Shown one piece after another: positions 1 through 9,425 of a stretch of DNA of 64,000 nt. The DNA comes from an uncultured Bacteroidota bacterium (GTDB lineage Bacteria; Bacteroidota; Bacteroidia; Flavobacteriales; Flavobacteriaceae): the NCBI GenBank assembly GCA_902635965.1, contig CACPQA010000006.1, forward strand, positions 1 through 64,000, written 5' to 3'. The position numbers were made by a program, and so were the translations under genes. The notes below the pieces were generated by a model that was not told where the DNA came from, made no database searches, and saw only the letters and a program-made list of their open reading frames with translations. Within the stretch, counting starts at the first letter, position 1. Each line of letters begins with the position of its first letter.

Positions 1-367
1 TATCTACAATCAATTTTGTTCTTTGAATGTTTTTCTCAATTGGATCATGTGAGGCATCGATCATTACAGACGTGTAAATTCCAGAATTAATACCATCTAT
101 GATATGGGATTCGTATCCATGATCTATATGAATCGCACAAACGTTGTTTGGGTGCAAGTTAATTGCTGATTTAATGTACCCTAGTAGCATTTTTGGAGGA
201 ACATATTCTCTGGCTGCAGGAGTTGTTTGGACAATAAATGGTGCTTGTAGTTTTTCAGCTACTTTAAACAAGGCTATGACCTGCTCAGGGTTTGAAACAT
301 TAATAGCCGGAATACAAAATTTCCCATAGGCTTTATTAAATAATATTTTAGAGGGTAAAATTTTCAA
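1..367 (-). CDS. iolJ: Class II aldolase, IolJ-like (partial, 3' end beyond window)
   Basis: This is the N-terminal part of a class II (metal-dependent) fructose/tagatose-bisphosphate-type aldolase, read on the minus strand and running off the left edge. The translation contains FCIPAINV, the metal-site region AIHIDHGYES and the family motif TSVMIDASHDPIEKNI. In inositol operons this family (IolJ) cleaves 2-deoxy-5-keto-gluconate 6-phosphate into dihydroxyacetone phosphate and malonate semialdehyde. The iolB, iolC, iolA and iolG genes just upstream support that role over glycolytic FBA. The frame opens directly after the iolG stop and no ATG is available, so a TTG at 367, six bases past that stop, is the likely start. 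The ORF track missed the gene because it is truncated. Confidence 0.8.
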   Translation of the reverse strand, partial: MKILPSKILFNKAYGKFCIPAINVSNPEQVIALFKVAEKLQAPFIVQTTPAAREYVPPKMLLGYIKSAINLHPNNVCAIHIDHGYESHIIDGINSGIYTSVMIDASHDPIEKNIQRTKLIVD

Positions 368-373
368 CTTTTT

Positions 374-1387
374 TTATGTTTTGTCAATTTCACTTAAAAG
401 AAATGGTTTGTTACTATTAAGTGATTCCTTAGCACATAGTCCTAGCATTAATGACATAAGACCATCGTAACCAGAAACTTCAGGATTCTTTTTATGTAAT
501 ATACAGTCAATAAAATGATCTATTTCTTTTTTATATGCATCCGCATATCTTTCAAGAAAAAAATGTTGAGGAAGAGGTGATGTTACACCTTTTTCACCGT
601 AAGTCATTGTGTAATTGTCAAACTTATTTTTTGATTGGACCATACCCTTTGATCCAAAAACTTCGACCCTTTGATCATATCCATAAACAGCTTTTCTACA
701 ATTATCAATTACTGCCATGCTACCATCCTCAAATGTTAAATTTATAATAGCCGTATCAATGTCTTTAGCTTTAGCAATTTCTGGATTTACTAATGCGTCT
801 CCTTTAGCATAGACTTCAATGATTTTTTTGTTAGTCAGGTAACGAATCATATCAAAATCGTGAATAGTCATATCTAAAAAAATTCCACCCGAACTTTTTA
901 TGTAATTAATTGGAGGCGGGGAGGGGTCTCTACTAGTAATTTTAATAGTATGGATATCACCAATATGACCGTTTACAATCTTTTCTTTTACAGATTGAAA
1001 TTCACTATCAAACCTCCTATTGAAACCAAGCATTAATTTAATTTTAGATTCATTTACTATTTTTAAAACCTGCTTTACTTTTTCAAGTGATAGATCCAAA
1101 GGTTTTTCACAAAAAACATCTATCCCTTTTTTTGCCGCGATTGATACGTAGTTAGCGTGTGTATCAGTAGGGGAACAAATTACAATTGCGTCAGTCTCAA
1201 CTTCGCTAGCTATATCTGTAAAATCTTTTTGATAAAATGTTAAACCTGCTTTATTGGAAAAAACTTTAGCCTCATCGGTTGGGTCACAAATACCAACAAT
1301 TTCAACTTCACCCTTTGCTTGTAAATTAGCAAGATGAATCTTTCCAATTCGACCAAGGCCAATAATAAGTATTCTTATCTTATTCAT
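374..1387 (-). CDS. iolG: Inositol 2-dehydrogenase, Gfo/Idh/MocA family
   Basis: A 337-residue NAD(P)-dependent oxidoreductase expected to oxidise myo-inositol to scyllo-inosose in the cytoplasm, the first step of inositol catabolism. The N-terminal Rossmann motif is GLGRIGKIH, the family EKP motif appears as CEKPLDLS near residue 93, and the substrate domain has the IolG-like stretch GGIFLDMTIHDFDM, with the catalytic Asp/His pair expected in DFDM and neighbouring residues. Its length is normal for IolG. It sits 6 bp after iolA and just ahead of the aldolase gene, so it is surely in the same transcript. Related family members act on other cyclitols; the iol context makes inositol or scyllo-inositol the best guess. 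Confidence 0.85.
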   Translation of the reverse strand: MNKIRILIIGLGRIGKIHLANLQAKGEVEIVGICDPTDEAKVFSNKAGLTFYQKDFTDIASEVETDAIVICSPTDTHANYVSIAAKKGIDVFCEKPLDLSLEKVKQVLKIVNESKIKLMLGFNRRFDSEFQSVKEKIVNGHIGDIHTIKITSRDPSPPPINYIKSSGGIFLDMTIHDFDMIRYLTNKKIIEVYAKGDALVNPEIAKAKDIDTAIINLTFEDGSMAVIDNCRKAVYGYDQRVEVFGSKGMVQSKNKFDNYTMTYGEKGVTSPLPQHFFLERYADAYKKEIDHFIDCILHKKNPEVSGYDGLMSLMLGLCAKESLNSNKPFLLSEIDKT

Positions 1388-1393
1388 TCCTTA

Positions 1394-2863
1394 CTAAAAC
1401 TTTCTCGACCACGTGTTTGGCCATCTTTCAATTACCACTTTAGTTTGAGTAAAAAATTCTATCGCGTGTTTTCCTTGGCCGTGAAGGTCACCAAAAAAAC
1501 TATCTTTCCAACCACTAAAAGGAAATTGTGCCATTGGAGCAGCAACTCCGATATTGACTCCTATATTTCCGGCATAGACTTTATTTCTAAATTTTCTTGC
1601 ATTAGAGCCACTTTCGGTAAAAATACATGCCATATTTCCGTAATTGCTGTTGTTTATAAAATCTATAGCATCATCAAGATTTTTCATAGATACTAAGCTC
1701 ATAACGGGGCCAAAAATCTCCGTATTAATTATTTCCTTTTTAAGGTTTACATCTTCAATTATGGTTGGATTTATGAAGTTTCCACTTTCAAAGCCCTTAA
1801 TTTTTGCATTTCTTCCATCTAAAATTGCTTTTCCACCTTCATTTATTCCAATTTGTATGAGTTCTTCGATTCTTTTTTTGCTATCACTTGTAATAACTGG
1901 GCCCATATCAATCTCATCGTTCCATCCATAACCTGTTTTTCTGGATTTTACTATATCATATAAAGAATCTTTAAGTTTTCTTTTGATATCGTCAACTGTA
2001 ATTATTACAGAAGCAGCCAAACATCTCTGTCCCGCACAACCATAAACAGAATCAGCAACTATTTTTGAAGTCATCTCAACATCACAGTCAGGCATCAATA
2101 CAACAGGGTTTTTTGCACCACCTTGGGCTTGAACTCTCTTGCCATTTTGTGTTCCTTTAGAATAAATATATTTCGCAACAGGTGTGCTGCCAACAAAACT
2201 AACAGCTTTTACCAAAGGGTGTTCAAGTAATGCATCGACGGAATGTTTTCCACCGTGAACTAAACTTACAAGCCCATCTGGTAAATCTAACTGATCAATT
2301 AATTCAAAAATTTTAATCATCGTTAAAGGAACTTTTTCTGAGGGTTTCACAACCATTGCATTACCCGTAGCAATTGCGTATGGTAGAAACCAAAATACAA
2401 TCATACTTGGAAAATTAAATGGTGTAATACAAGTAGTAACTCCAAGAGGCTGTCTTATCATCATCTCATCAATACCACTTGCTATGTCTTCTATAAAATC
2501 CCCTTGGATTAGCATTGGTGTACCACAAGCAACCTCAATATTTTCAATGGCTCTTTGCAGTTCACCATAAGATTCAGATTTGGTTTTACCACATTCATTG
2601 GTAATTGTCTCTGCAAGAATATCAAGATTGTCTTCCATTAATGACTTTAATCGGTAAAGAACTTGTACACGCTTCATAACAGGAACATCTCTCCATTCTA
2701 AATAGGCATTGTATGCACAATTAACAGCTTCGTTTACATCTTTAATATTTTTTTCTCCAAATGGAATTTCAGCTATAACTTTTTGAGTAGCAGGATTATT
2801 AGCTTTAATAGTTAGTTTTTCATAACTGTCTTTCCATTTTCCATTTATATAATTTTTTAACAT
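1394..2863 (-). CDS. iolA: Methylmalonate/malonate-semialdehyde dehydrogenase (CoA-acylating)
   Basis: A 489-residue aldehyde dehydrogenase of the MmsA/IolA type, which converts malonate semialdehyde or methylmalonate semialdehyde and CoA to acetyl-CoA or propionyl-CoA with NAD. The catalytic cysteine is in GQRCLAAS and the nucleotide-binding stretch is FVGSTPVAKYIY. The track ORF starts 34 residues earlier inside iolC; the start at MLKNYINGKW (2863) fits the family N-terminus and leaves 17 bp to the iolC stop. It is the final step of the pathway encoded by this operon. A role in valine degradation is a possible alternative, but the neighbours argue for inositol. Confidence 0.9.
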   Translation of the reverse strand: MLKNYINGKWKDSYEKLTIKANNPATQKVIAEIPFGEKNIKDVNEAVNCAYNAYLEWRDVPVMKRVQVLYRLKSLMEDNLDILAETITNECGKTKSESYGELQRAIENIEVACGTPMLIQGDFIEDIASGIDEMMIRQPLGVTTCITPFNFPSMIVFWFLPYAIATGNAMVVKPSEKVPLTMIKIFELIDQLDLPDGLVSLVHGGKHSVDALLEHPLVKAVSFVGSTPVAKYIYSKGTQNGKRVQAQGGAKNPVVLMPDCDVEMTSKIVADSVYGCAGQRCLAASVIITVDDIKRKLKDSLYDIVKSRKTGYGWNDEIDMGPVITSDSKKRIEELIQIGINEGGKAILDGRNAKIKGFESGNFINPTIIEDVNLKKEIINTEIFGPVMSLVSMKNLDDAIDFINNSNYGNMACIFTESGSNARKFRNKVYAGNIGVNIGVAAPMAQFPFSGWKDSFFGDLHGQGKHAIEFFTQTKVVIERWPNTWSRKF

Positions 2864-2880
2864 TGATTTAAAATTAAAAT

Positions 2881-3882
2881 TTATTTCTTCATAATTTTTA
2901 GGGCTTCCTCTAAAGTTGGCATAAAGTTGGCACATCCTTCTTTTGTTACAACATGGGAACCACAAGCATTTCCCATTTCAATTGATTTTTCAATACTCCA
3001 TTTTTGAATTAATCCATAGATAAATCCACTAGCAAAGGCGTCACCCGCTCCAAGAACATTAAGTATTTTTACAGGAAATCCCTTTATATCTTTTCCTTTG
3101 AAATTTTTATCAAAGTAGGATGCTCCATCCTTACCTCTTTTTACGATTAAAATACCTGTTCCCAATTTAATTAAACCTTGAATACTTTTGTTTAGATTTC
3201 CTTTTATTTCTGGGGATGATATTTGTTGATGTTTTATGGTTACTTGAGAAGAATCTTTTAACATAGATGCCAAAACCTCTTCTTCAGTACCAATGGTGAT
3301 ATCAATTTTTGAGATGATTGATCTAACTATGCGACCAAATGACCTGTAATCTTCCCACTGATCGGCTCTAAAATCCAAGTCCATAACAACACTTACTGAA
3401 TTTTTCTTAGCTATTTCTATTGCGTGTATAGTTGCACCTCTGCTTGGTTCTTTATTTAATGCTGTACCATTAACTAATAAGACTTCATGGTTAGCAATGT
3501 TTGCATTATTTACATCATCAATGTTTATCATAGTATCTGCGGCATTATCTCTATAAAATACTAAAGGAAACTTATCGGGTGGTTCAATACCCAAGAGAAC
3601 AGCACTACTTCTTGCATTTTCTTTTATGGGGATAAATTCTGTATTTACGTTTTCCTTATTTAAAAAGTTTAAAATAAATTCTCCGACTTTATCTTTTCCA
3701 ACAGCTGTTAATAAAGTAGACTTTAATCCTAACCTGGAACACCCTACAGATATGTTTAATGGGGAGCCGCCAACAAAAGCATTAAAACCTGATATTTCTT
3801 TAAATGGAACTCCAATGTCTTGTGAATACAAATCTATTGATGATCTTCCTATTGCTATCAAATCTCGTTTACTCATTTTCAC
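2881..3882 (-). CDS. iolC: 5-dehydro-2-deoxygluconokinase, PfkB family
   Basis: A 333-residue ribokinase-family sugar kinase that phosphorylates 5-dehydro-2-deoxy-D-gluconate, the substrate then cleaved by the IolJ aldolase. The N-terminus (IAIGRSSIDLYSQDIG) is characteristic of IolC, and the PfkB signature with the catalytic Asp is seen as LGAGDAFASGF near the C-terminus. The start overlaps the 3' end of iolB by 14 bp, which points to translational coupling; a second Met two codons in (MSKRD) is an equally possible start. The predicted protein is cytoplasmic, with no signal peptide. Confidence 0.9.
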   Translation of the reverse strand: MKMSKRDLIAIGRSSIDLYSQDIGVPFKEISGFNAFVGGSPLNISVGCSRLGLKSTLLTAVGKDKVGEFILNFLNKENVNTEFIPIKENARSSAVLLGIEPPDKFPLVFYRDNAADTMINIDDVNNANIANHEVLLVNGTALNKEPSRGATIHAIEIAKKNSVSVVMDLDFRADQWEDYRSFGRIVRSIISKIDITIGTEEEVLASMLKDSSQVTIKHQQISSPEIKGNLNKSIQGLIKLGTGILIVKRGKDGASYFDKNFKGKDIKGFPVKILNVLGAGDAFASGFIYGLIQKWSIEKSIEMGNACGSHVVTKEGCANFMPTLEEALKIMKK

Positions 3883-4753
3883 TATTCATTTTAGAAGTTA
3901 CAAGTGGTAATCTTTTGTCTTTATATGACCACGAATTATATATCCATTCATGGTCAGGATCTGTGGTATTTTCTAAACATTGATCACTACCTGCCAAAAA
4001 ATTAAGATAATAGCAATGGTATCCGTGTTCAGCTACAACAGGATGAAACCCTTTAGGAATCAAGACACAGTCATCGTTTTTAGGTCTTAGAATTTCATCT
4101 ATTTCTTTGTCCTTGGTATAAACCTGTTGAATTGCGTAAGCCTCGGGTTTTTGAAATTTATAAAAGTAAGTTTCTTCTTGTTTTGGCTCAATTACTTTAC
4201 CGTTTTTATCTAAAATCCTCTCATCGTGTTTGTGCGCTGGGAAAGAACTCCAGTTGCCTGAGGGAGTATATACCTCCCTAGATATTATTCTTGAACATCC
4301 AAAGCCAGGAGGAACTAGATCGTTAAACTGTCTTGTAGCATTATCACCTCCAAAAATCACAACTGGGGTTTTGTCTGGAGTGATAAATTTTGGCTCAAAA
4401 CCCTTATCTGATTTGCACCATCCATATGCAATATCTAAAATTTCAGATGTACATTTAAGTGTAAAGTTTGTTTTCCTAGGAAGATATAAAGTATGTGCTA
4501 TACCTGAAAAAACATTCTTTCGACCGTTAAGCGTCTCCCAATTACCTCTATTGCTTGTCACTTTAAAATTTCCTGAGAGCAAAACAATAACGATTTCATT
4601 TCCCATCGTTTCGAAGTCCCAAGACTGATTTAATTTCATTTTCCTTGCCTCAAATGATAAAAATTCCCAATTAGCAGAGGAAGGGTTAACACTTTGGTAA
4701 ACACCATTTTCTTGTAGATTTGGTTGTATTAATAAGTCTGATTTTCTTTTCAT
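3869..4753 (-). CDS. iolB: 5-deoxy-glucuronate isomerase
   Basis: A 294-residue IolB-family bicupin that isomerises 5-deoxy-glucuronate to 5-dehydro-2-deoxygluconate. Recognisable IolB stretches include NWSSFPAHKHDE (metal-binding histidines), EETYFYKF and the C-terminal GYHCYYLNFLAG. The gene begins 4 bp after the serine-hydrolase stop and overlaps iolC, so the whole set is one operon. The dehydratase iolE and hydrolase iolD, needed to complete the pathway, are not in the window and would be expected to the left of the truncated aldolase or elsewhere in the genome. Confidence 0.9.
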   Translation of the reverse strand: MKRKSDLLIQPNLQENGVYQSVNPSSANWEFLSFEARKMKLNQSWDFETMGNEIVIVLLSGNFKVTSNRGNWETLNGRKNVFSGIAHTLYLPRKTNFTLKCTSEILDIAYGWCKSDKGFEPKFITPDKTPVVIFGGDNATRQFNDLVPPGFGCSRIISREVYTPSGNWSSFPAHKHDERILDKNGKVIEPKQEETYFYKFQKPEAYAIQQVYTKDKEIDEILRPKNDDCVLIPKGFHPVVAEHGYHCYYLNFLAGSDQCLENTTDPDHEWIYNSWSYKDKRLPLVTSKMNSENE

Positions 4754-4757
4754 TGTA

Positions 4758-6002
4758 TTAATTTACTACTTTATATACTGCCCTTATTAAATCCTCGAGT
4801 ATTCCTTTATAGCTTTGAGATCTTGTCATAAAAATAACAAACATAGAATTTTTTGGATCAATCCAAAACTCTGTATATTGTAATCCACCCCAGCCATATA
4901 TTCCTTCGGGTGCTCCCTGATTCATTATATTAGGATCTTCAAGAACATAGACCGACAATCCCATATAATAACCCAGTAGATTTTGAAAAGATCTGTCTTC
5001 TTTTGGATAACCTTCTGAGTATTTTCTTGTCATTGTATTTATGCTTTCTGGAGATATAATTTTTTTGCCATCGTATGTACCATTATTAACAAGCATTTTA
5101 CAAAACTTCATAAAATCCGAAGTTGTTGTTAGCAAGCCCTCAGCCCCTAAATTAGTTTTATCATTTTGATTATAGGTTAGTATATTTCCTCGACTCGTAA
5201 TTCCGTCTTGTAGAAAGCCCTTAATGGATGGGGTATTTAAAAATAGCGGTTGAAAATTTATTTTATCCTCATTTGTTAAATAGAATTTTGTGCTATTCAT
5301 ATCCAAGGGGGTGAATAAATATTGATCTAAAAATTCACCGAACTGCATATTGCTTGCCACCTCAATTACTCTGCCGAGAATTGATTGATTAACGCCATAC
5401 AAGTACTTTGTTCCCGGCTCATATTGTAGCGGTTGTATTGAGATTATTTCCATTAATTCTTCTAAATTATCTGCTTTAACTGCATCTACATAAAAATTTT
5501 CAGGAGTGCAAAATCCAGATCTGTGAGACATCAAATCAATTATCTTCATTTGATTCTTGCATGGATAAATATTGTCTGAACTCAAGCAGTAATCATCTCC
5601 ATCTTCAAAATTTGCATTTTTTCGTTTTTCTATTTTCATGCAATTTAAATTTGAAAATGATGGTATATATTTAGACACAGGATCGTTAAAATCAATTAGG
5701 TTTTTTTCTTCCAAAATAAACATACCAATAGTGGTAACAACTTTGGTTGTAGACCACAATGCAAAAATGGTTTGATCGTTTATTCTTTTATCGTATTTAT
5801 TGTTTGTGTTTTCTGTGTGCCTGTAAAATAAAGAATTGTCCTTATAAATCACAATTTCGTTGCTTCCTGTTATTTCTTTATCAATTAGTTCTTTCTGAAA
5901 ACTAATTAGGGATTGTTCGTTGGATATTTTTTTTTCATTTGATACACTACAACTTGTTTTAACAAAAATTATTGCTACAATAAATATTTTTTTAATCTGC
6001 AC
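4758..6002 (-). CDS. Serine hydrolase lipoprotein, class C beta-lactamase fold
   Basis: A 414-residue secreted lipoprotein (lipobox ending VKTSC near residue 18) of the beta-lactamase/EstB esterase family. The SxxK motif is present as STTK, the YxN-like motif as YGVN, and the third motif region as YGWGG, all typical of class C-like esterases and peptidases rather than of true antibiotic beta-lactamases. The start codon is GTG. It is the first gene of the inositol operon, 4 bp ahead of iolB, so it may process an inositol-containing or esterified substrate at the cell surface; that link is inference from gene order only. Confidence 0.8.
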   Translation of the reverse strand: MQIKKIFIVAIIFVKTSCSVSNEKKISNEQSLISFQKELIDKEITGSNEIVIYKDNSLFYRHTENTNNKYDKRINDQTIFALWSTTKVVTTIGMFILEEKNLIDFNDPVSKYIPSFSNLNCMKIEKRKNANFEDGDDYCLSSDNIYPCKNQMKIIDLMSHRSGFCTPENFYVDAVKADNLEELMEIISIQPLQYEPGTKYLYGVNQSILGRVIEVASNMQFGEFLDQYLFTPLDMNSTKFYLTNEDKINFQPLFLNTPSIKGFLQDGITSRGNILTYNQNDKTNLGAEGLLTTTSDFMKFCKMLVNNGTYDGKKIISPESINTMTRKYSEGYPKEDRSFQNLLGYYMGLSVYVLEDPNIMNQGAPEGIYGWGGLQYTEFWIDPKNSMFVIFMTRSQSYKGILEDLIRAVYKVVN

Positions 6003-6020
6003 CTACAAAAAATTAATTTT

Positions 6021-6028
6021 CAAATTTA
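6021..6028 (-). promoter_or_regulatory. Candidate -7 promoter element for the inositol operon
   Basis: On the minus strand the sequence TAAATTTG matches the Bacteroidota -7 consensus TAnnTTTG, about 20 bases upstream of the GTG start of the first operon gene. A TTTG lies further upstream but at about 26 bases rather than the usual 19 to 21, so the -33 element is not convincing. Confidence 0.35.
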
Positions 6029-6073
6029 AATGAAAACAGTAACATTTGTGATTCCAAATAGAAAATTATTATA

Positions 6074-6134
6074 GACAATAAGTAATTGCAATCACTTAAA
6101 AAAAAATTCTATCATTTAAGTGACTAATATTGTC
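6074..6134. promoter_or_regulatory. Nested inverted repeats in the divergent iol/susC promoter region
   Basis: Two inverted-repeat pairs are nested around nearly the same centre: GACAATA (6074-6080) with TATTGTC (6128-6134), and CACTTAAA (6093-6100) with TTTAAGTG (6115-6122). They lie in the 290-bp gap between the divergent inositol operon and susC, a natural place for an operator shared by both. The inner pair is separated by 14 bases. The rest of the gap holds no ORF. Confidence 0.4.
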
Positions 6135-6292
6135 AACATAATTATCTAGAATAATATTGGCAACAACACCACTGGTACATAAATTAAGTAATTATATTAA
6201 ATATTTCTTATCTTTATATTTACAAATTATGTGTATGAATTACATTTATAAACAAACAAATTTCTAACTTATTGATAATCAAACTATTTGAA

Positions 6293-9200
6293 ATGAAAAA
6301 ATATCTAGATATTAAATTTACTTTGCACAAAACATTTGCTGTTATTAGCATGTTGCTTTTTTCTGCCGGTGTTTTTGCTCAGTCTATAAGTGGTAATGTC
6401 TCTAGTGAGGATGGACCACTCCCAGGTGCAACTGTTGTTGTTAAGGGAACCGAAAATGGAACAAGTACTGATTTTGACGGAAATTTTACAATTGAAGCAT
6501 CCGACGGTGATGTTTTGATAGTTTCCTTTATTGGTTTTGAAACCCAAGAAGTTGAGGTTTCTGGTGATCAAGTTGATGTTGTACTTGCTGAAGGAAATGA
6601 ACTTGATGAAGTTGTTGTAACAGGTTATGGTACAGAGCTTAGAAGAAATATAACCGGTTCAGTTGCTGTAATTGATTCTGAAGTAATTGAAAATCGTAAT
6701 TTAACAAGTGTTGGCCAAGCTCTAGCTGGTACTGCCCCTGGAGTTCAAGTTACTCAAGGTTCTGGTGAGCCTGGCAACGACAGTTTATTTATAAGTATAC
6801 GTGGTGTTGGGACATTAAATAATTCTGCTCCACTTATTATTGTTGATGGTATCGAGGGTAATCTTAACAACTTAAACCCTCAAGATATAGAATCCATATC
6901 TGTACTAAAAGATGCTGCGTCTTCTGCAATCTACGGATCAAGGGCTGCTAATGGTGTTATCGTTGTAAAAACTAAAAGAGGTGGTAAAAGTCAACCTACT
7001 AAATTTACTTATGATGCTTCGTTTGCGACAAGTAAATTATTATTTGATTTTGACCAAATTAGCTTTGACCCTCTTGAAAATGTAACTTGGAAGAATCAAG
7101 TTGATGTAGGAAATGGTGCTGCTGGTAGATGGAGCGCAGAACAAATAGCTTTTATAAATGCTAACAAAGCTAATTGGCTTGGAAGTAATGGCCAAACCCC
7201 TGTAGATATTCTTATTCAGGATGCAAGCTTACAACAACATACTTTTGCTGCTACAGGTGGTTCTGAAAAAACAAATTATAGGGTTTCTGTTGGTTTACTT
7301 GATCAAACGGGTAATGTTCAAGATGGATCTAGATTTAAAAGAGCTAACTTTAGACTTAACTTAGACTCTCAAATTAACGATAAATTATCTGTCGGTACAA
7401 CTATATCCATGGTTAGAGGAGATACCTCATCCAGAGGTGCTGTAGGATTGGTGGGACTTGAAAACCCTTTGCATACAGTCACTAGAATACATAATATCTT
7501 TAGCCCAACTAGAAACGCTGATGGAAATTTGCAAATTGCATCATCTGACCTAGTCAACTACGGTGTTGGTCCAGGTACGGGTCTTCTAGCAATTGAAACA
7601 TGGAAAGATTACAGAAACGCACAGCAAATCAATAATAATGTGCTTGCTAATGCTTATGTGGCTTTCTCTCCAATTGAGGGCTTAACAATTAAAGGAACCG
7701 CAGCTGTTAATTATAATGGTGTTAGTGTATACGATTTCCAAAAAAATCCTAAAAATTATTTTGCAGACGGTACCTTTTATAATTCCTTCCCTGCAACAGT
7801 CTCTACTAGAGAAAATGAAGAATTTTACACAGAAACTTATTTTGCAACGGTTAATTATGAAAAATCATTTGGTGATTTAAGCTTTAAAGCGCTTGCAGGT
7901 TATCAGCAAGAAGAGAATAGAGTTACAAACTTTCGAGCCTCAAGAGACGGTTATTTAAGTGAAACAGTACAAGTATTAGACTCTGGAGCGCTTACAAATC
8001 AACAAAATGCTGGTTCGGAGACTGGTTTTTCTGTACAATCTGTATTTGCAAGATTCGATTTTGCTTATCAAGATAAATTCTTACTGCAGGCTAATGTGAG
8101 GTCAGATGGTAGCTCAAGGTTTCGAAACAACAAGTGGGGTAGTTTCCCATCTTTTTCTGCTGGATGGATTTTATCAGAAGAGGACTTCATTCCCGATACT
8201 TTTGAATTCTTGAAGTTAAGAGCATCTTACGGTGAACTTGGAAATGCAAATATTGGTAATTTTGAATTTGCACAAAGATTAAGTTTATCTCAATCCTATA
8301 ACTTTAGTGATGCTAGCGGTAACGGTTTTATCGCTCCTGGAGTTGGTCAAACAACTATTGGTAATTCTAATTTAAGTTGGGAAAAAGCCAAAATAACAAA
8401 CATTGGATTTAATTCAATTTTATCTAATGGATTAGGTATTGACTTTGAATATTTTATTAGAGAAACGAATGATATATTATTTGATATACCTATTAATGTA
8501 TTAACAGGTTTTACATCCCAAACTTCCAATGCAGCGAAGATGGAGAACAAAGGTTGGGAGCTTGGCTTAAGATATAATAAGACTTTTGGTGATCTGAAGG
8601 TTCAACTAAGTGGCCAACTTTCAAAAGTTGAAAACACAGTTACAGATCTTAATCCTAAAGTTGACGGCGGAGATGTTGACAGAATCGTATATGAGACCAG
8701 AATATTAGCTGAAGGCTTTCCTTTCTTAGGTTTCTACGGACTTAAAACAGATGGTCTTATCACAGGTGCTCCTAATGCTGCTAATGCCTCACTCGGTGCT
8801 CAGGCAGGTGATTTAAATTTTGTTGATTTTGACGGAGATAATGAAATATCACTAGACGATAGGCAATTTTTAGGTAAAGATATACCTACTTATACTTATG
8901 GATTCCAGCTTGGGCTTCAGTATAAGAACTTTGATTTGGCCGCGATTTTCCAAGGTGAAGCTGATGTTCAATATTATGGTGATTTTGAGCTTTGGAATCC
9001 GGACTTTGGTGGTGTTGTTACTTGGAAAAAATGGTTTACTGAGTCTGTAACTAATAACCCAAGTGGAACTTTCCCGAGAGCAGGTACTACTACATCATCT
9101 TACAGATTTAAAAGTGATTTCTTCATGTATGATAGAGATTACTTAAGACTCAAGAACTTACAGATTGGATATAATATTCCAACTGACAGTCTTCCAATTG

Positions 9201-9394
9201 ATGGTTTAAGACTATTCTTTAACGCAACTAATTTGTTGACGTTTACGAGCATTCCCTTAGTAGATCCAGAACAAAGATCTGGCGCTGCCACGATCGCTGA
9301 TCCAAATTTACAAGGAAGTGGATGGGGTAATAGACCGAATGCAACTTATCCTAATAATAGGACTCTTTCATTCGGGTTATCCGCTAAATTTTAA
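6293..9394 (+). CDS. susC: SusC/RagA-family TonB-linked outer-membrane transporter
   Basis: A 1033-residue TonB-dependent outer-membrane barrel that imports oligosaccharides together with a SusD lid. It has a signal peptide ending FSAGVFAQ near residue 30, a carboxypeptidase-regulatory-like beta-sandwich (SGNVSSEDGPLPGATV to about residue 100), then a TonB plug starting at EVVVTGYG and the DAASSAIYGSRAANGVI plug signature. The C-terminus RTLSFGLSAKF ends in Phe, as expected for BAM-assembled barrels. The track ORF starts at a TTG; the ATG seven codons in (MKKYLDIK) gives a proper signal peptide. No ECF sigma or FecR-type interaction domain is present. Confidence 0.95.
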   Translation: MKKYLDIKFTLHKTFAVISMLLFSAGVFAQSISGNVSSEDGPLPGATVVVKGTENGTSTDFDGNFTIEASDGDVLIVSFIGFETQEVEVSGDQVDVVLAEGNELDEVVVTGYGTELRRNITGSVAVIDSEVIENRNLTSVGQALAGTAPGVQVTQGSGEPGNDSLFISIRGVGTLNNSAPLIIVDGIEGNLNNLNPQDIESISVLKDAASSAIYGSRAANGVIVVKTKRGGKSQPTKFTYDASFATSKLLFDFDQISFDPLENVTWKNQVDVGNGAAGRWSAEQIAFINANKANWLGSNGQTPVDILIQDASLQQHTFAATGGSEKTNYRVSVGLLDQTGNVQDGSRFKRANFRLNLDSQINDKLSVGTTISMVRGDTSSRGAVGLVGLENPLHTVTRIHNIFSPTRNADGNLQIASSDLVNYGVGPGTGLLAIETWKDYRNAQQINNNVLANAYVAFSPIEGLTIKGTAAVNYNGVSVYDFQKNPKNYFADGTFYNSFPATVSTRENEEFYTETYFATVNYEKSFGDLSFKALAGYQQEENRVTNFRASRDGYLSETVQVLDSGALTNQQNAGSETGFSVQSVFARFDFAYQDKFLLQANVRSDGSSRFRNNKWGSFPSFSAGWILSEEDFIPDTFEFLKLRASYGELGNANIGNFEFAQRLSLSQSYNFSDASGNGFIAPGVGQTTIGNSNLSWEKAKITNIGFNSILSNGLGIDFEYFIRETNDILFDIPINVLTGFTSQTSNAAKMENKGWELGLRYNKTFGDLKVQLSGQLSKVENTVTDLNPKVDGGDVDRIVYETRILAEGFPFLGFYGLKTDGLITGAPNAANASLGAQAGDLNFVDFDGDNEISLDDRQFLGKDIPTYTYGFQLGLQYKNFDLAAIFQGEADVQYYGDFELWNPDFGGVVTWKKWFTESVTNNPSGTFPRAGTTTSSYRFKSDFFMYDRDYLRLKNLQIGYNIPTDSLPIDGLRLFFNATNLLTFTSIPLVDPEQRSGAATIADPNLQGSGWGNRPNATYPNNRTLSFGLSAKF

Positions 9395-9425
9395 TAAACT
9401 AAATACTTTTAATAAATAAATAAAT

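Noticed and set aside
144-329. 61-residue ORF at the left edge
   Set aside because: It is antisense to the class II aldolase gene, whose frame shows clear family motifs.
1-367. Reading the left-edge aldolase as glycolytic fructose-bisphosphate aldolase
   Set aside because: The family cannot be split by sequence alone here, but its place as next gene after iolG in an iol operon favours the IolJ role.
2864-2965. Extended start of the iolA ORF
   Set aside because: It lies inside iolC and has no similarity to the family; the ATG at 2863 matches the aldehyde dehydrogenase N-terminus.
4758-6002. Antibiotic beta-lactamase
   Set aside because: The motif set (STTK, YGVN, GWGG) and lipoprotein signal fit the EstB/peptidase branch of the fold, not known resistance enzymes.
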